64,000 nt of DNA from Curtobacterium sp. MCJR17_055 (GCF_003224335.1 NZ_QKLF01000003.1:372001-436000), one strand, 5' to 3'. Shown: positions 35,873-45,015, counted from the first letter of the stretch. Made by a program: numbers and translations. Notes: generated from the sequence alone by a model not told the origin.

Positions 35873-36856
35873 CTACCGATCGGCGCTGGGTGCGCGGACG
35901 GCGGGCACGACCCCGAGCCCGTCGACGGCCGCGAGCACGTCCTCGGCGGCGACCGCGAGGATCGCCGGGTCCGGGTCCTCCGCGAAGACGTCACCGCGCC
36001 GGACCGATGCGTCGGTGAGGACCACGTGCGGGCCGGACGCGGGCGGGCCCCAGGCCTCGGGCGGAGCCGGACCGAACAGCACGACGGACGGGATCCCGTA
36101 GGCCGACGCCAGGTGCGCCGCTCCCGTGTCCACCGTGACGAGGAGGCTCGCTGCCGCCACGACCGCGGCGAACGGCTGCAGGTCGAGGCGGCCCGCGAGC
36201 ACCGCCGCGTCGTCCAGACCTGCCGATTCCGCGACGGCCAGTGCGCGCTCGACGTCGTCCGCGCCTCCCGTCAGCACGACCTGGTGGCCGCGCTCGACGA
36301 GCCCCCGCACCACGGCGGCGAAGCGGTCGACCGGCCAGTGCCGGGCGCCGTGGAAGGCGCCGACGTGCACGACCGCCGCGCCCTGGACGACGGCGGGGAC
36401 GGCCGGGACCGCGATCGTGACGTCGTCGGGGTCGGCGGGCATGCCGTGCGCGGTCATGAGACCCGCCCACCGCTCGCGCTCGTGCACGTCGTGCTGCCAC
36501 TCGGGCCCGTCGGGTGCGCCGTGCCCGATGACGCGGCGGGCCTGCAGCGCGTCGATGAGCTGCCCGGACTCCGGGCCGGCACCGTGCAGGTTCACCGCGA
36601 CGTCCACGACACCCGCTGGGACCGCGATCGGGTGGTCGAGGCCGTGCTGGGCGAGGTGCACGTCCACGTCGGGGACGAGCTCGACGACCGGCGCGAGCCA
36701 GGCCGTCGTCGCGAGCGTGATCCGGTGCCCGGGGAACGCCCGCCGGAGGGCGTGCAGCGCGGGGACGGCGACGAGCAGGTCGCCGAGCTTGATCGCACGG
36801 AGCACCACGAGCTCCGGGCGGCCGTCGGACGGGGGCAGGGTGGGAACGGCGGTCAC
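35873..36856 (-). CDS. GT9 glycosyltransferase (heptosyltransferase-type), copy 1
   Basis: GT-B enzyme of 327 aa in the ADP-heptose:LPS heptosyltransferase family. The N-terminal half has VVLRAIKLGDLLVAVPALHAL (GD-L motif); the C-terminal half has VVHVGAFHGARHWP, VVLTGGADD and VTVDTGAAHLASAYGIPSV, the donor-binding DTGxxH signature. The GTG at 36856 gives this start, with TAGCGT eight bases upstream (leaderless). It is divergent from the GmhB-like gene. In an organism without LPS the acceptor must be another glycan. It ends with the codons GAT CGG TAG, matching GT9 copy 2. Confidence 0.85.
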   Translation of the reverse strand: MTAVPTLPPSDGRPELVVLRAIKLGDLLVAVPALHALRRAFPGHRITLATTAWLAPVVELVPDVDVHLAQHGLDHPIAVPAGVVDVAVNLHGAGPESGQLIDALQARRVIGHGAPDGPEWQHDVHERERWAGLMTAHGMPADPDDVTIAVPAVPAVVQGAAVVHVGAFHGARHWPVDRFAAVVRGLVERGHQVVLTGGADDVERALAVAESAGLDDAAVLAGRLDLQPFAAVVAAASLLVTVDTGAAHLASAYGIPSVVLFGPAPPEAWGPPASGPHVVLTDASVRRGDVFAEDPDPAILAVAAEDVLAAVDGLGVVPAVRAPSADR

Positions 36857-36975
36857 GTGGCCCGACGCTACCGGGCGCCGACCGCCCCGTCCGCCACGCC
36901 CGGGGAGTTGTCCGCGGCGCGCCACCGGACAGCGCCCGGTTGGGCGAGCCCGGCGTCCGCCCGGTAGAGAGGGGT

Positions 36976-37524
36976 GTGGCCCTCTCCGACCGACCGCTGC
37001 GCGGCGTGCTCTTCGACCGTGACGACACCCTGGTGGTCGACGTCCCCTACAACGCGGACCCGGCCCTCGTCGTCCCGGTCCCCGGTGCCGCGCGCGCCGT
37101 CGCCGCGGCCCGGGCAGCGGGACTCGCGGTGGGCGTCGTCACGAACCAGTCGGTCATCGCGAAGGGCATGGCGACCCGCGAACAGGTCGACGCGACGAAC
37201 GCCCGGGTGGACGAGCTGGTCGGGCCGTTCGACGTGTGGGAGGTCTGCCCGCACGACCGCGCCGACGACTGTGCCTGCCGCAAGCCCCGCCCCGGCATGG
37301 TGCTCGCCGCGGCCGCACGGCTCGGCCTCGACCCGGCCGACCTCGTCGTCATCGGGGACATCGGCGCGGACGTCGGTGCCGCGGCCGCAGCGGGCGGGCA
37401 AGGCGTCCTCGTGCCCACCGCACGCACCCTGCCGGCCGAGGTCGACGGCGCGACCACCGTCGCCCGGACGATCGAGGAGGCGGTCGCACTCGTCGTCGCC
37501 CAGGCGGCACCGGTGACACCGTGA
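36976..37524 (+). CDS. HAD-IIIA phosphatase, D-glycero-D-manno-heptose 1,7-bisphosphate 7-phosphatase-like (GmhB)
   Basis: HAD-superfamily phosphatase of 182 aa. The nucleophile motif is FDRDDTLV (about residues 12-19), motif 2 is VVTNQS, and the zinc loop with CPHDRADDCACRKPRPGM (about 87-104) matches the GmhB Cys-x-His...Cys-x-Cys pattern followed by the catalytic Arg-Lys. Motif 4 is VIGDIGADVGAA. GmhB removes the 7-phosphate in heptose nucleotide synthesis; relatives act on histidinol phosphate or other sugar bisphosphates. The GTG at 36976 was chosen over the TTG at 36940 because TAGAGAGGGG precedes it. The stop overlaps the next GT9 start (GTGA). The presence of gmhA and hldE nearby supports the heptose role. 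Confidence 0.82.
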   Translation: MALSDRPLRGVLFDRDDTLVVDVPYNADPALVVPVPGAARAVAAARAAGLAVGVVTNQSVIAKGMATREQVDATNARVDELVGPFDVWEVCPHDRADDCACRKPRPGMVLAAAARLGLDPADLVVIGDIGADVGAAAAAGGQGVLVPTARTLPAEVDGATTVARTIEEAVALVVAQAAPVTP

Positions 37525-38663
37525 GCGCCGCGGACACCGTGCGTGCCGCGGACACCGTGGACACCGAGAGCGACCGGGACACCGGCGGTCGGCGGGTGCT
37601 CGTCGCCAGACTCGACTCCTTCGGCGACGTCCTGGTCGCCGGGCCGGCGGTCCGTGCCGTCGCGGCCGGCGCCGACCACGTGACGCTGCTGTGCGGCCCG
37701 CAGGGTGCCCCGGCCGGCGCGCTGCTGCCCGGGGTGGACACGCTCCGGGTGTGGGCGGCGCCGTGGGTCACGGAGACCGCCCGACCGCTCGACGACGGCG
37801 TCCTGGCCGAGTTCCGCGCCCTCGTCGACGCGGAACGCCCGGACGAGGCCGTGGTGCTGACGTCCTTCCACCAGTCCCCGCTGCCGCTCGCGATGCTGCT
37901 CCGGCTCGCCGGGGTGCCGCGGGTCTCCGGTGCGTCCGTCGACCACCCGGGCTCGCTGCTCGACGTCCGGCTCCGACCCGGGGAGGACCTGCCCGAGGAC
38001 GTCCCCGAACCCGAACGAGCGCTCCGCATCGCCGCGGCCGCGGGCTTCACCCTGCCCGAGGGCGACGACGGACTGCTCCGGGTCCGCGTCGGCGAGGACG
38101 TCGCGGTGCCCCCGGTGGTGGCCGCGCTGGAGCGGTACGTCGTCGTCCACCCCGGCGCCAGTGTGGAGGCGCGGTCCTGGCCGCCGTCCTCCCACCGGGC
38201 GCTCGTGGCGGAGTACGCCCGGCTCGGCGTCCCGGTGGTCGTCACCGGCTCGCCGGGCGAGCGGGAGCTGACCGCCGCGGTCGCCGGCAGCACCGGCATC
38301 GACCTCGGCGGTCGGACCAGCCCGGCCGAGCTGGCCGCCGTCCTCGCCGGCGCCGAGGTCGTCGTCGTCGGGAACACCGGGCCGGCCCACCTCGCCGCAG
38401 CGGTCGGGGCCCGGATCGTGAGTCTGTTCTCCCCCGTGGTCCCCGCCGTGAAGTGGGCGCCGTACGCGGCGCACGTGGAACTGCTCGGCGACCAGGGCGC
38501 GCCGTGCCGTCTCAGCCGGGCACGCGACTGCCCCGTGCCCGGCCACCCGTGTCTGGCCGGTGTCGGCGTCGACGACGTCCTCGCGGCCCACGAACGGCTC
38601 GTCGGGTGCGCTCTCCGGACGAACCAGGGGTCCCTGCGAACGCCGCCAGACGCCGATCGGTAG
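37521..38663 (+). CDS. GT9 glycosyltransferase (heptosyltransferase-type), copy 2
   Basis: 380-aa GT9 enzyme: LVARLDSFGDVLVAGPAVRAV at about 29-49, VVVHPGASVEARSWP near 210, and VVVVGNTGPAHLAAAVGARIV near 278 (the NTGPxH donor motif). The C-terminal CRLSRARDCPVPGHPCL has spaced cysteines seen in actinobacterial relatives. The first 25 residues are a repetitive Ala-Asp-Thr-Val stretch. It starts inside the stop of the GmhB-like gene (four-base overlap), so the phosphatase and this transferase are made together, which fits use of a heptosyl donor. Confidence 0.87.
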   Translation: MSAADTVRAADTVDTESDRDTGGRRVLVARLDSFGDVLVAGPAVRAVAAGADHVTLLCGPQGAPAGALLPGVDTLRVWAAPWVTETARPLDDGVLAEFRALVDAERPDEAVVLTSFHQSPLPLAMLLRLAGVPRVSGASVDHPGSLLDVRLRPGEDLPEDVPEPERALRIAAAAGFTLPEGDDGLLRVRVGEDVAVPPVVAALERYVVVHPGASVEARSWPPSSHRALVAEYARLGVPVVVTGSPGERELTAAVAGSTGIDLGGRTSPAELAAVLAGAEVVVVGNTGPAHLAAAVGARIVSLFSPVVPAVKWAPYAAHVELLGDQGAPCRLSRARDCPVPGHPCLAGVGVDDVLAAHERLVGCALRTNQGSLRTPPDADR

Positions 38664-38672
38664 CGTGCGGCA

Positions 38673-38711
38673 CTGCTGCTCCTCCTCCTCCTCCTTCTCC
38701 TCCTCCTCCTG
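38673..38711 (+). repeat. CTC trinucleotide tract in the leader of the next glycosyltransferase gene
   Basis: Thirteen triplets: CTG x2, CTC x5, CTT, CTC x4, CTG. It begins seven bases after TAGCGT (38661-38666), a -10-like box, so it would form the first 39 bases of the transcript. Each CCTCCT inside it equals the anti-Shine-Dalgarno end of 16S rRNA. Confidence 0.85.
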
Positions 38712-38736
38712 ATCGACAGCGACCGAAAGGCAGTGC

Positions 38737-39774
38737 ATGCGGATCCTCGTGTGGCACGTGCACGGCGGCTGGATGGACGCCTTCGTCCGCGGCCCGCACG
38801 AGTACCTCATCCCGACCACCCCGGAGCGTGACGGTTGGGGCCTCGGCCGTGGTGGCCGGGACTGGGGGACGAACGCCGTCGAGATCGCACCCGAAGACGT
38901 CGCCGACGCCGGCGTGGACCTGGTGGTCCTGCAGCGACCGGAGGAACTCGCGGTCGCGCAGCGGCTCCTCGGGCGGACGGACTTCCCGACCGTCTTCGTC
39001 GAGCACAACGCTCCACGCGTCGACGTACCCGACAGCCTGCACCCGTTCCGGGACCGGGACGACGTGACGATCGCGCACGTGACGCACTGGAACGCCCTGA
39101 TGTGGGACTGCGGCTCGACCCGGACCACCGTCGTCGAACACGGCGTCGTCGACCCCGGTGCTCTGTACACCGGCGAGCTCGAGCGCTTCGGCGCCGTCAT
39201 CAACGAGCCGGTCCGCCGCAACCGGGTCGTCGGCACCGACCTGCTCCCCCGCTTCGGTGCGGTCGCCCCGGTCGACGTCTTCGGCATGGGCACCGAGAAG
39301 CTCGCCGGACTCGGCCACGGCGACCTGCTCGTCGGGCTCGGGGACGTGAAGCCCGACCCGATGCACGCGGCCCTCGCGCAGCGCCGCGCGTACGTCCACG
39401 CGAACCGCTGGACCTCGCTCGGGCTGTCGCTCATCGAGTCGATGCACATGGCGATGCCGGTGCTCGTCCTCGCCACCACGGACGCGTCCCGCACGGTGCC
39501 CGCCGAGGCCGGTGCGATCGCGACGGACGTCGACGAGCTCGTCCGGGCCTCCCGGACGCTCCTCGAGGACCCGGACGAGGCGCGCCGACGCGGTCTCGTC
39601 GCCCGGGAGGCCGTGCTCGCGCGACACGCGCTGTCCCGCTTCACCGCGGACTGGGACGCCCTGCTCGACGACGTGCACACTGAGCACCACGCCCGGATGC
39701 GCACGCCGCGTCCGGAGCGGGAGACGGAGACCGCCGGAGCCGCAGCGCTGCCGGCCGGTGGGAGGAGCAGCTAG
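38737..39774 (+). CDS. Glycosyltransferase, GT-B fold (GT1/GT4-like)
   Basis: A 345-aa protein starting RILVWHVHGGWMDAF with a GT-B-like end: KPDPMHAALAQRRAYVHANRWTS is followed by LGLSLIESMHMAMPVLVL, corresponding to the donor-binding Glu region (SLIE) of GT4 enzymes. The N-terminal Rossmann half is divergent (HEYLIPTTPERDGWGLGRGG). GAAAGG precedes the ATG by five bases. Its stop TAG is followed at once by the ATG of the next gene. It appears to act with that GT4 enzyme on the locus glycan; donor and acceptor are unknown. Confidence 0.8.
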   Translation: MRILVWHVHGGWMDAFVRGPHEYLIPTTPERDGWGLGRGGRDWGTNAVEIAPEDVADAGVDLVVLQRPEELAVAQRLLGRTDFPTVFVEHNAPRVDVPDSLHPFRDRDDVTIAHVTHWNALMWDCGSTRTTVVEHGVVDPGALYTGELERFGAVINEPVRRNRVVGTDLLPRFGAVAPVDVFGMGTEKLAGLGHGDLLVGLGDVKPDPMHAALAQRRAYVHANRWTSLGLSLIESMHMAMPVLVLATTDASRTVPAEAGAIATDVDELVRASRTLLEDPDEARRRGLVAREAVLARHALSRFTADWDALLDDVHTEHHARMRTPRPERETETAGAAALPAGGRSS

Positions 39775-41043
39775 ATGCAGATCGCCATGGTCTCCGAGCA
39801 CGCGAGCCCGCTCGCGACGCTCGGCGGCGTCGACGCCGGCGGCCAGAACGTCCACGTCGCCGCCCTCTCCGCGGCCCTGGCCGACCGCGGCCACACGGTC
39901 ACGGTCTACACACGCCGCGACGACGCGGCCCTGCCCGTCCGTGTCACCCTCCGCCCCGGCGTGGACGTCGTGCACGTCGACGCCGGTCCCGCCGAGCACG
40001 TGCCGAAGGACGACCTGCTGCCCTACATGGGCACGTTCGCCCAGGTCCTGGCGTCCGAGTGGCTGTCCGAGCGCCCCGACGTGGTGCACGGGCACTTCTG
40101 GATGTCCGGGCACGCGGCCCTCGAGGCCGTCACCCAGGTGCAGCTGCGCACCGGTGAGCCGCGCATCCCCGTCGTCCAGACCTTCCACGCCCTCGGTGTC
40201 GTCAAGCGTCGGCACCAGGGTTCGGCGGACACCAGCCCGCCCGAGCGTGAGTGGCTCGAACCGGCCGTCGGCCGCGGTGCCGACCAGGTCGTCGCGACGT
40301 GCTCGGACGAGGCGTTCGAGCTGAAGACACTCGGCGTCCCCCTCCGCTCCATCTCGGTCGTGCCCTGCGGCGTCGACGTCGAGCTGTTCCGCCCGGACGG
40401 CCCCGTGGAGGAGCGCGGCCGGACCCACCGCGTCCTGACCGCCTCCCGGCTCGTGCAGCGCAAGGGCGTCGGCACGACCATCGCCGCCGTCGCCCGCCTG
40501 GTCGCCGAGGGTCGCGACGTCGAGCTCGTCGTCGTCGGCGGTGCCGGTGTCGCCGGGGCCGACCTGCCCGACGACCCCGAGTACCAGCGACTCGACTCCC
40601 TGGCCCGCGACCTCGGGATCCGCGACCACGTGTCCTTCCGCGGGCAGCTCGCGCAGGAGGAGATGGGGGCCGTGTACCGCAGCGCCGACGTCGTCGTCTG
40701 CGCGCCCTGGTACGAGCCGTTCGGCATCGTCCCGCTCGAGGCCATGGCGTGCGGCGTACCCGTCGTCGCCTCCCGCGTCGGCGGCCTCATCGACACCGTC
40801 GTCGAGGACGCCACCGGCCTGCACGTCGAGCCGCGCGACGAGGACGGCCTCGCGGTCGCGCTCGGCGGGCTGCTGGACGACCCGGAGCGCCGGACCGCCT
40901 ACGGGCACGCCGGTCGCCGCCGCGCCGAGGCCAAGTACACCTGGCAGAAGGTCGCCGCCGACACCCAGCGCGTGTACGAGCGCCTGGTCGCCGGCGGCCG
41001 CGTCGGAGCCACCGCACCCATCACCGAGAGGAACGCCCGATGA
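39775..41043 (+). CDS. Family 4 glycosyltransferase
   Basis: GT4 retaining glycosyltransferase of 422 aa. The N-terminus [18 protein letters not shown] holds the GGxxxG-type motif; [13 protein letters not shown] and VVQTFHALG follow. The C-terminal domain has [14 protein letters not shown], and the E(x7)E motif in [19 protein letters not shown] (about 325-343). It resembles the MshA/sucrose-phosphate synthase-like group. It is joined to gmhA by an ATGA overlap, tying it to heptose synthesis. Confidence 0.9.
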   Translation: MQIAMVSEHASPLATLGGVDAGGQNVHVAALSAALADRGHTVTVYTRRDDAALPVRVTLRPGVDVVHVDAGPAEHVPKDDLLPYMGTFAQVLASEWLSERPDVVHGHFWMSGHAALEAVTQVQLRTGEPRIPVVQTFHALGVVKRRHQGSADTSPPEREWLEPAVGRGADQVVATCSDEAFELKTLGVPLRSISVVPCGVDVELFRPDGPVEERGRTHRVLTASRLVQRKGVGTTIAAVARLVAEGRDVELVVVGGAGVAGADLPDDPEYQRLDSLARDLGIRDHVSFRGQLAQEEMGAVYRSADVVVCAPWYEPFGIVPLEAMACGVPVVASRVGGLIDTVVEDATGLHVEPRDEDGLAVALGGLLDDPERRTAYGHAGRRRAEAKYTWQKVAADTQRVYERLVAGGRVGATAPITERNAR

Positions 41044-41681
41044 CCATCGAGCAGACCGGGATCGGCACGACCGAGTCCGGCACAGCCGGCCCCGCCGAGG
41101 GCACGAGCACGCGCGTCGTGCTCGACCACATCGCCGCGTCGGTGCCCGTCATCGCGTCGCTCGTCGACCACGGCGACCACATCGCGGCCTGGGCGGACGA
41201 CATCGCCGCCCGCCTGGTCGCCGGACGTCGGCTCCTCGCGGCGGGCAACGGCGGGTCCGCGGCCGAGGCGCAGCACCTGACTTCGGAGCTCACCGGCCGG
41301 TTCGACGGCGACCGCCCGGCGTACTCCGCGATCGCGCTGCACGCCGAGACCTCCGCCGTGACCGCCATCGGGAACGACTACGGCTTCGAGCAGGTGTTCG
41401 CCCGGCAGGTGCGCGCGCACGCCCGGGCCGGCGACGTCGTCGTCCTCCTCAGCACGAGCGGCAAGAGCCCGAACCTGCTCGCCGCCGCGGCCGCCGCTCG
41501 CGACGTCGGCGCCCGGTCCGTCGCCATGACCGGTCCCGTCCCGAACCCGCTCGCGAGCGCGGTCGACGACGTCATCGCCATCGACGGCCCGTCCGCCAAC
41601 GTGCAGGAGGCGCAGCTCGTCCTCGTGCACGCCCTCTGCCGCGCCATGGAGCCCGCGCTCCGCCGAGGAGGCACCCGATGA
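41040..41681 (+). CDS. gmhA: Sedoheptulose-7-phosphate isomerase (phosphoheptose isomerase)
   Basis: SIS-domain isomerase that converts sedoheptulose-7-phosphate to D-glycero-D-manno-heptose-7-phosphate. The GmhA signature [20 protein letters not shown] is at about residues 69-88, followed by [17 protein letters not shown] (catalytic region) and [14 protein letters not shown]. The C-terminal block [14 protein letters not shown] contains the zinc/catalytic His found in GmhA. 213 aa fits. Both ends overlap neighbours by ATGA. The first 25 residues are a Thr/Gly-rich extension. Confidence 0.93.
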   Translation: MTIEQTGIGTTESGTAGPAEGTSTRVVLDHIAASVPVIASLVDHGDHIAAWADDIAARLVAGRRLLAAGNGGSAAEAQHLTSELTGRFDGDRPAYSAIALHAETSAVTAIGNDYGFEQVFARQVRAHARAGDVVVLLSTSGKSPNLLAAAAAARDVGARSVAMTGPVPNPLASAVDDVIAIDGPSANVQEAQLVLVHALCRAMEPALRRGGTR

Positions 41682-43069
41682 CCGACCGTCAGCTCCGCAT
41701 CGTCGTCGTCGGCGACACCCTGCTCGACGTGGACGTCAGCGGCACGAGCGAACGGCTCAGTCCTGACGCCCCGGTGCCCGTGCTCGACGTCCGCTCGGAA
41801 CAGCGCCGGGCCGGTGGTGCCGGACTCGTCGCCACCATGCTCGCGAAGGACGGCCACGACGTCCGTCTCGTGACCGTGCTGGGCGACGACGCCCCCGCGG
41901 AGCGGCTGCGGTCGCTCCTGCCGGGCGTCACGATCGTCGAGGGCCCCTCCGGCGCACCGACCCCGGTGAAGACCCGGGTGCGCGTCGGGGACCACGCCCT
42001 CGTCCGCATCGACGAGGGGTGCGACACCCCGCCCGTCCCCGCGGTCACCGCTGAGATGCGTGCCGCGCTGGAGGACGCCGACGCCGTCGTCGTCGCCGAC
42101 TACGGTCGCGGGCTGACCGCCGCCGAGGACATGCGGTCGGCGCTCACCGCCGTCGCCGAGCGCACCCCGGTGGTCTGGGACCCGCACCCCAAGGGCGAGG
42201 CGCCCGTGGTCGGCGTCACCGTGGTCACCCCGAACGCGAGCGAGGCGCAGCGCTTCACCGGGCTCGGCGGCACCGGGGTCGCGTTCGCCACCGACGCCGC
42301 CGCCGACCTCGTCGCCCGGTGGGCGGCGCACGCCGTCGCCGTGACCATGGGCGAACGCGGCGCGCTCGTCGGCCGTCGCACCGAGCGCGGCCTCGACTCC
42401 CGGTTCGTCCCGGCACCCTCCGTCACCGCCGGCGACCCCTGCGGTGCCGGTGACCGTCTCGCCGCCGGCGTCGCCGTCGCGCTCGCCTCGGGCGCGGAGA
42501 TCGCTGACGCGGTCACCGCCGGGGTCGCCGACGCCTCCACGTACCTCGCGGCCGGCGGCGTCGCCTCGCTCGTCGCGGGCGCACCACCCGCACCGATCGC
42601 GGTGCCGGGCGCCGACCGGGACGCCCTCCGGGTCGTGCACGACGTCCGGGCCGCGGGCGGCGTCGTCGTCGCGACCGGCGGTTGCTTCGACCTGCTGCAC
42701 GCCGGGCACGCCCGCACCCTGTCCGCTGCCCGCGCCCTCGGTGACTGCCTGGTCGTCTGCCTGAACTCCGACGAGTCGGTCCGCGGACTGAAGGGTCCGG
42801 ACCGCCCGATCATGGGGCAGGACGACCGCGTGGAGCTCCTCCTCGCGCTCGACTGCGTCGACGCCGTCGTCGTGTTCGACGAGTCGACCCCCGACGAGGC
42901 TCTCCGTCGCTTCAAGCCGGACGTCTGGGCGAAGGGCGGCGACTACACGGCCGACGAACTCCCCGAGTCGGTCACCCTCGCCGAGTGGGGCGGCCGGGTC
43001 GTCACCGTCCCGTTCCACCCGGGCCGCTCCACCACCCGCCTGGCCGCCGCGATCGAACGCGTCGGCTGA
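41678..43069 (+). CDS. hldE: HldE-type bifunctional heptose-7-phosphate kinase / heptose-1-phosphate nucleotidyltransferase, copy A
   Basis: 463 aa with two domains. Residues 1-310 are a PfkB kinase: VVVGDTLLDVDVSG at the start, AGGAGLVATMLAKDG, and the anion-hole/base motif SVTAGDPCGAGDRLAAG (about 248-264). Residues 325-463 are a cytidylyltransferase-fold domain: TGGCFDLLHAGHARTLS (HxGH near 341) and the RfaE2-like NSDESVRGLKGPDRPI and VWAKGGDYTADELPE. This architecture equals E. coli HldE, which makes ADP-D-glycero-beta-D-manno-heptose. It is coupled to gmhA. The kinase half is more divergent than the C-terminal half, so a different heptose or nucleotide is possible. Confidence 0.88.
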   Translation: MTDRQLRIVVVGDTLLDVDVSGTSERLSPDAPVPVLDVRSEQRRAGGAGLVATMLAKDGHDVRLVTVLGDDAPAERLRSLLPGVTIVEGPSGAPTPVKTRVRVGDHALVRIDEGCDTPPVPAVTAEMRAALEDADAVVVADYGRGLTAAEDMRSALTAVAERTPVVWDPHPKGEAPVVGVTVVTPNASEAQRFTGLGGTGVAFATDAAADLVARWAAHAVAVTMGERGALVGRRTERGLDSRFVPAPSVTAGDPCGAGDRLAAGVAVALASGAEIADAVTAGVADASTYLAAGGVASLVAGAPPAPIAVPGADRDALRVVHDVRAAGGVVVATGGCFDLLHAGHARTLSAARALGDCLVVCLNSDESVRGLKGPDRPIMGQDDRVELLLALDCVDAVVVFDESTPDEALRRFKPDVWAKGGDYTADELPESVTLAEWGGRVVTVPFHPGRSTTRLAAAIERVG

Positions 43070-43118
43070 GCCCCCGCTCTCCACCTCACGACCGCAGCAC
43101 CAGAACCGAAGGACATCC

Positions 43119-43823
43119 ATGCCCGTCCCCACCACCCCCATCGGCCGCGTCCTCGTCACCGGCGGCGCCTCCGGACTCGGCGCGGCCGTCGTCGCCGCCG
43201 TCACCGAGGCCGGCGGTACCCCGATCGTCCTCGACCTCCGGATCGACGCGGTCCCCGAGGGCGTCGACGCCGTCGCCGTGGACGTCTCGGACACCGACGC
43301 CGTCGAACGCGCCGTCACGGAAGCGGTCGAGCGCCACGGGGGCCTCGACGCCGTCGTGACCGCCGCGGGCATCGACACCCCGGCCCCGATCGACGCGATC
43401 TCCTCCGGCAACTGGGAGAAGATCGTCGGCGTCAACCTGATCGGCACCGCGTCGACCGTCCGTGCCGCCCTGCCCGCGCTCGAGGCCTCGCACGGCCGCG
43501 TCGTGACGATCTCGTCGTCGCTCGCCCTGCGCGGCGTCGGCCACGGCACCGCCTACTCCGCGTCGAAGTTCGGCGTCCGCGGGTTCTCGCAGGCCCTCGC
43601 CGCCGAGACCGCGGGCCGCATCGGTGTCACGAACGTGATCCCGGCGGGCATGCGCACGAACTTCTTCGCCGACCGCACCGAGCAGTACAAGCCGGGTCCG
43701 GACGCGCAGCTCATCGAGCCGGAGTACGTCGCGAACTCGATCATCTTCGCCCTCTCCCAGCCGGCCGGTTGCGAGATCCGCGAGCTGTCGATCATGCCGG
43801 CGACCGAGCCCAGCTGGCCCTGA
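43119..43823 (+). CDS. Short-chain dehydrogenase/reductase
   Basis: Classical SDR of 234 aa: LVTGGASGLGAAVV (TGxxxGxG, about 12-25), AAGID (NAAG equivalent), TISSSLALRG and YSASKFGVRG (YxxxK, Tyr about 147). GAAGGA precedes the ATG by six bases; it lies 49 bases after hldE on the same strand and a strong terminator follows. It is too short and of the wrong type to be an HldD epimerase. A role in tailoring the heptose or another sugar of the locus is inference. Confidence 0.87.
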   Translation: MPVPTTPIGRVLVTGGASGLGAAVVAAVTEAGGTPIVLDLRIDAVPEGVDAVAVDVSDTDAVERAVTEAVERHGGLDAVVTAAGIDTPAPIDAISSGNWEKIVGVNLIGTASTVRAALPALEASHGRVVTISSSLALRGVGHGTAYSASKFGVRGFSQALAAETAGRIGVTNVIPAGMRTNFFADRTEQYKPGPDAQLIEPEYVANSIIFALSQPAGCEIRELSIMPATEPSWP

Positions 43824-43838
43824 CCGTCGCACGCGCCT

Positions 43839-43886
43839 GACGGACGGGAGGCCCGGTACCAGCTGGTACCGGGCCTCCCGTCCGTC
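43839..43886. terminator. 22-bp perfect hairpin, GGACGGGAGGC family
   Basis: Left arm 43839-43860 (contains GGACGGGAGGCCCGGTACC), loop AGCT, right arm 43865-43886. It separates the convergent SDR and GT9 copy 3 genes and would stop transcription from both sides. Confidence 0.88.
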
Positions 43887-43914
43887 TGCGGTGGCGCCGC
43901 GCGGGCGCGACCGC

Positions 43915-45015
43915 TCAGGTCGTGGCCAGCAGGTCCTCGACGTCGGCCAGCACTCGGTCCGGCGTGACCTCGTCGACGAAGGACGGGTCGTGCTCGCAGC
44001 GCTCGGCGCTCCACCCCACCTGGGTGACGTCGACGTCGCACACCGGGCAACGGGTGACGAAGCTCATGAGCACGCGGTGCCGGCCGCGGTCGAGCGGACC
44101 GGCGTTGATGACGTTGCCGAACCAGAAGACGCCCACGGTCGGCGTGCCGACGGCGACCGCGAGGTGCCGGGGACCGGAGTCGTCACCGACCATGACGTCG
44201 GCCGCGGCGAGCACTGCGGGGAGCTCCCGCAGGGGCAGCGCGGCGGTCAGGTCGTGCAGCCGTGCGGCGACCTCCGGCCCGACCGCCTCGGACACGGACG
44301 CCCGGATGCTCGTCGCGGCCGGTCGGTCGGAGTCGTCGCCCACGAGCACGACGTCGTCGCCTGCCTCGAGCCGGGCGATCGCCACCGCGGCGAAGCGCTC
44401 GGGGCTCCACCGGCGGCGCGGGTCGGTCGCGCCCGGGTGCATCGCGACCAGGCGGCCCCGTACCCCGAGTCGGTCCCGGACCGCGGCGCGCTCGTCGGCA
44501 CCGACGACGATCCTCGGGTCCAGGGTGACCGGTTCGGCACCGGCCAGCCCGACGACCTCGAGCGCGCGCAGCACCTCGTGCTGGTAGTAGACGTAGCGCA
44601 CCCAGCGCTCGGTCGGGGTGGCGTCCTCGGTGGCGGTGCCGACCGAGTGCGCGGCGCCGAGGCGGAGCAGGAACGGGTTCGAGTTGCGCCCGCCGCCGTG
44701 TAGTTGGACGGCGAGGTCGAACCGGCCGGTGAGCCGGGCGAAGAAGTCCTCGAGGTCCGGTGCCCCGTCACCGCCGTCACGCACACCGGGCGAGACGGGC
44801 AGTTCCTCGACGGCGTGCACGGCGTCCGTGCGCCCCGGCAGGAGCGCCGCCGCCATCGGGGTCCCGAGCAGCGTCAGGCGGGCCTCCGGGTACGCGGCCG
44901 CGAGGGCCTCGATCGCGGGCATCGCGAACATCAGGTCGCCGAGTCCCCCACCGCGGAGCACCGCGATCTCGCGGACCCCCTCGAACCGTTCGCCGCCACG
45001 TCCGATCTGCACCAC
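43915..45015 (-). CDS. GT9 glycosyltransferase (heptosyltransferase-type), copy 3
   Basis: 366 aa. IAVLRGGGLGDLMFAMPAIEAL is at about 17-38, then VQLHGGGRNSNPF, VAMHPGATDPRRRWSPERF near 196, and MVGDDSGPRHLAVAVGTPTVG near 281 (the D-SGPxH donor motif). The end has RCPVCDVD and RCEHDPSF, spaced cysteines and histidine that could bind a metal. A GTG-GTG start at 45015 has GAGGAGG about nine bases upstream. It is divergent from the aldehyde dehydrogenase gene and completes the set of three GT9 enzymes flanking the heptose genes. Confidence 0.86.
   Translation of the reverse strand: MVQIGRGGERFEGVREIAVLRGGGLGDLMFAMPAIEALAAAYPEARLTLLGTPMAAALLPGRTDAVHAVEELPVSPGVRDGGDGAPDLEDFFARLTGRFDLAVQLHGGGRNSNPFLLRLGAAHSVGTATEDATPTERWVRYVYYQHEVLRALEVVGLAGAEPVTLDPRIVVGADERAAVRDRLGVRGRLVAMHPGATDPRRRWSPERFAAVAIARLEAGDDVVLVGDDSDRPAATSIRASVSEAVGPEVAARLHDLTAALPLRELPAVLAAADVMVGDDSGPRHLAVAVGTPTVGVFWFGNVINAGPLDRGRHRVLMSFVTRCPVCDVDVTQVGWSAERCEHDPSFVDEVTPDRVLADVEDLLATT

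Noticed and set aside
43119-43823. SDR gene as HldD epimerase
   Set aside because: It is a 234-aa classical SDR with YSASK, not the about 310-aa extended SDR of HldD.
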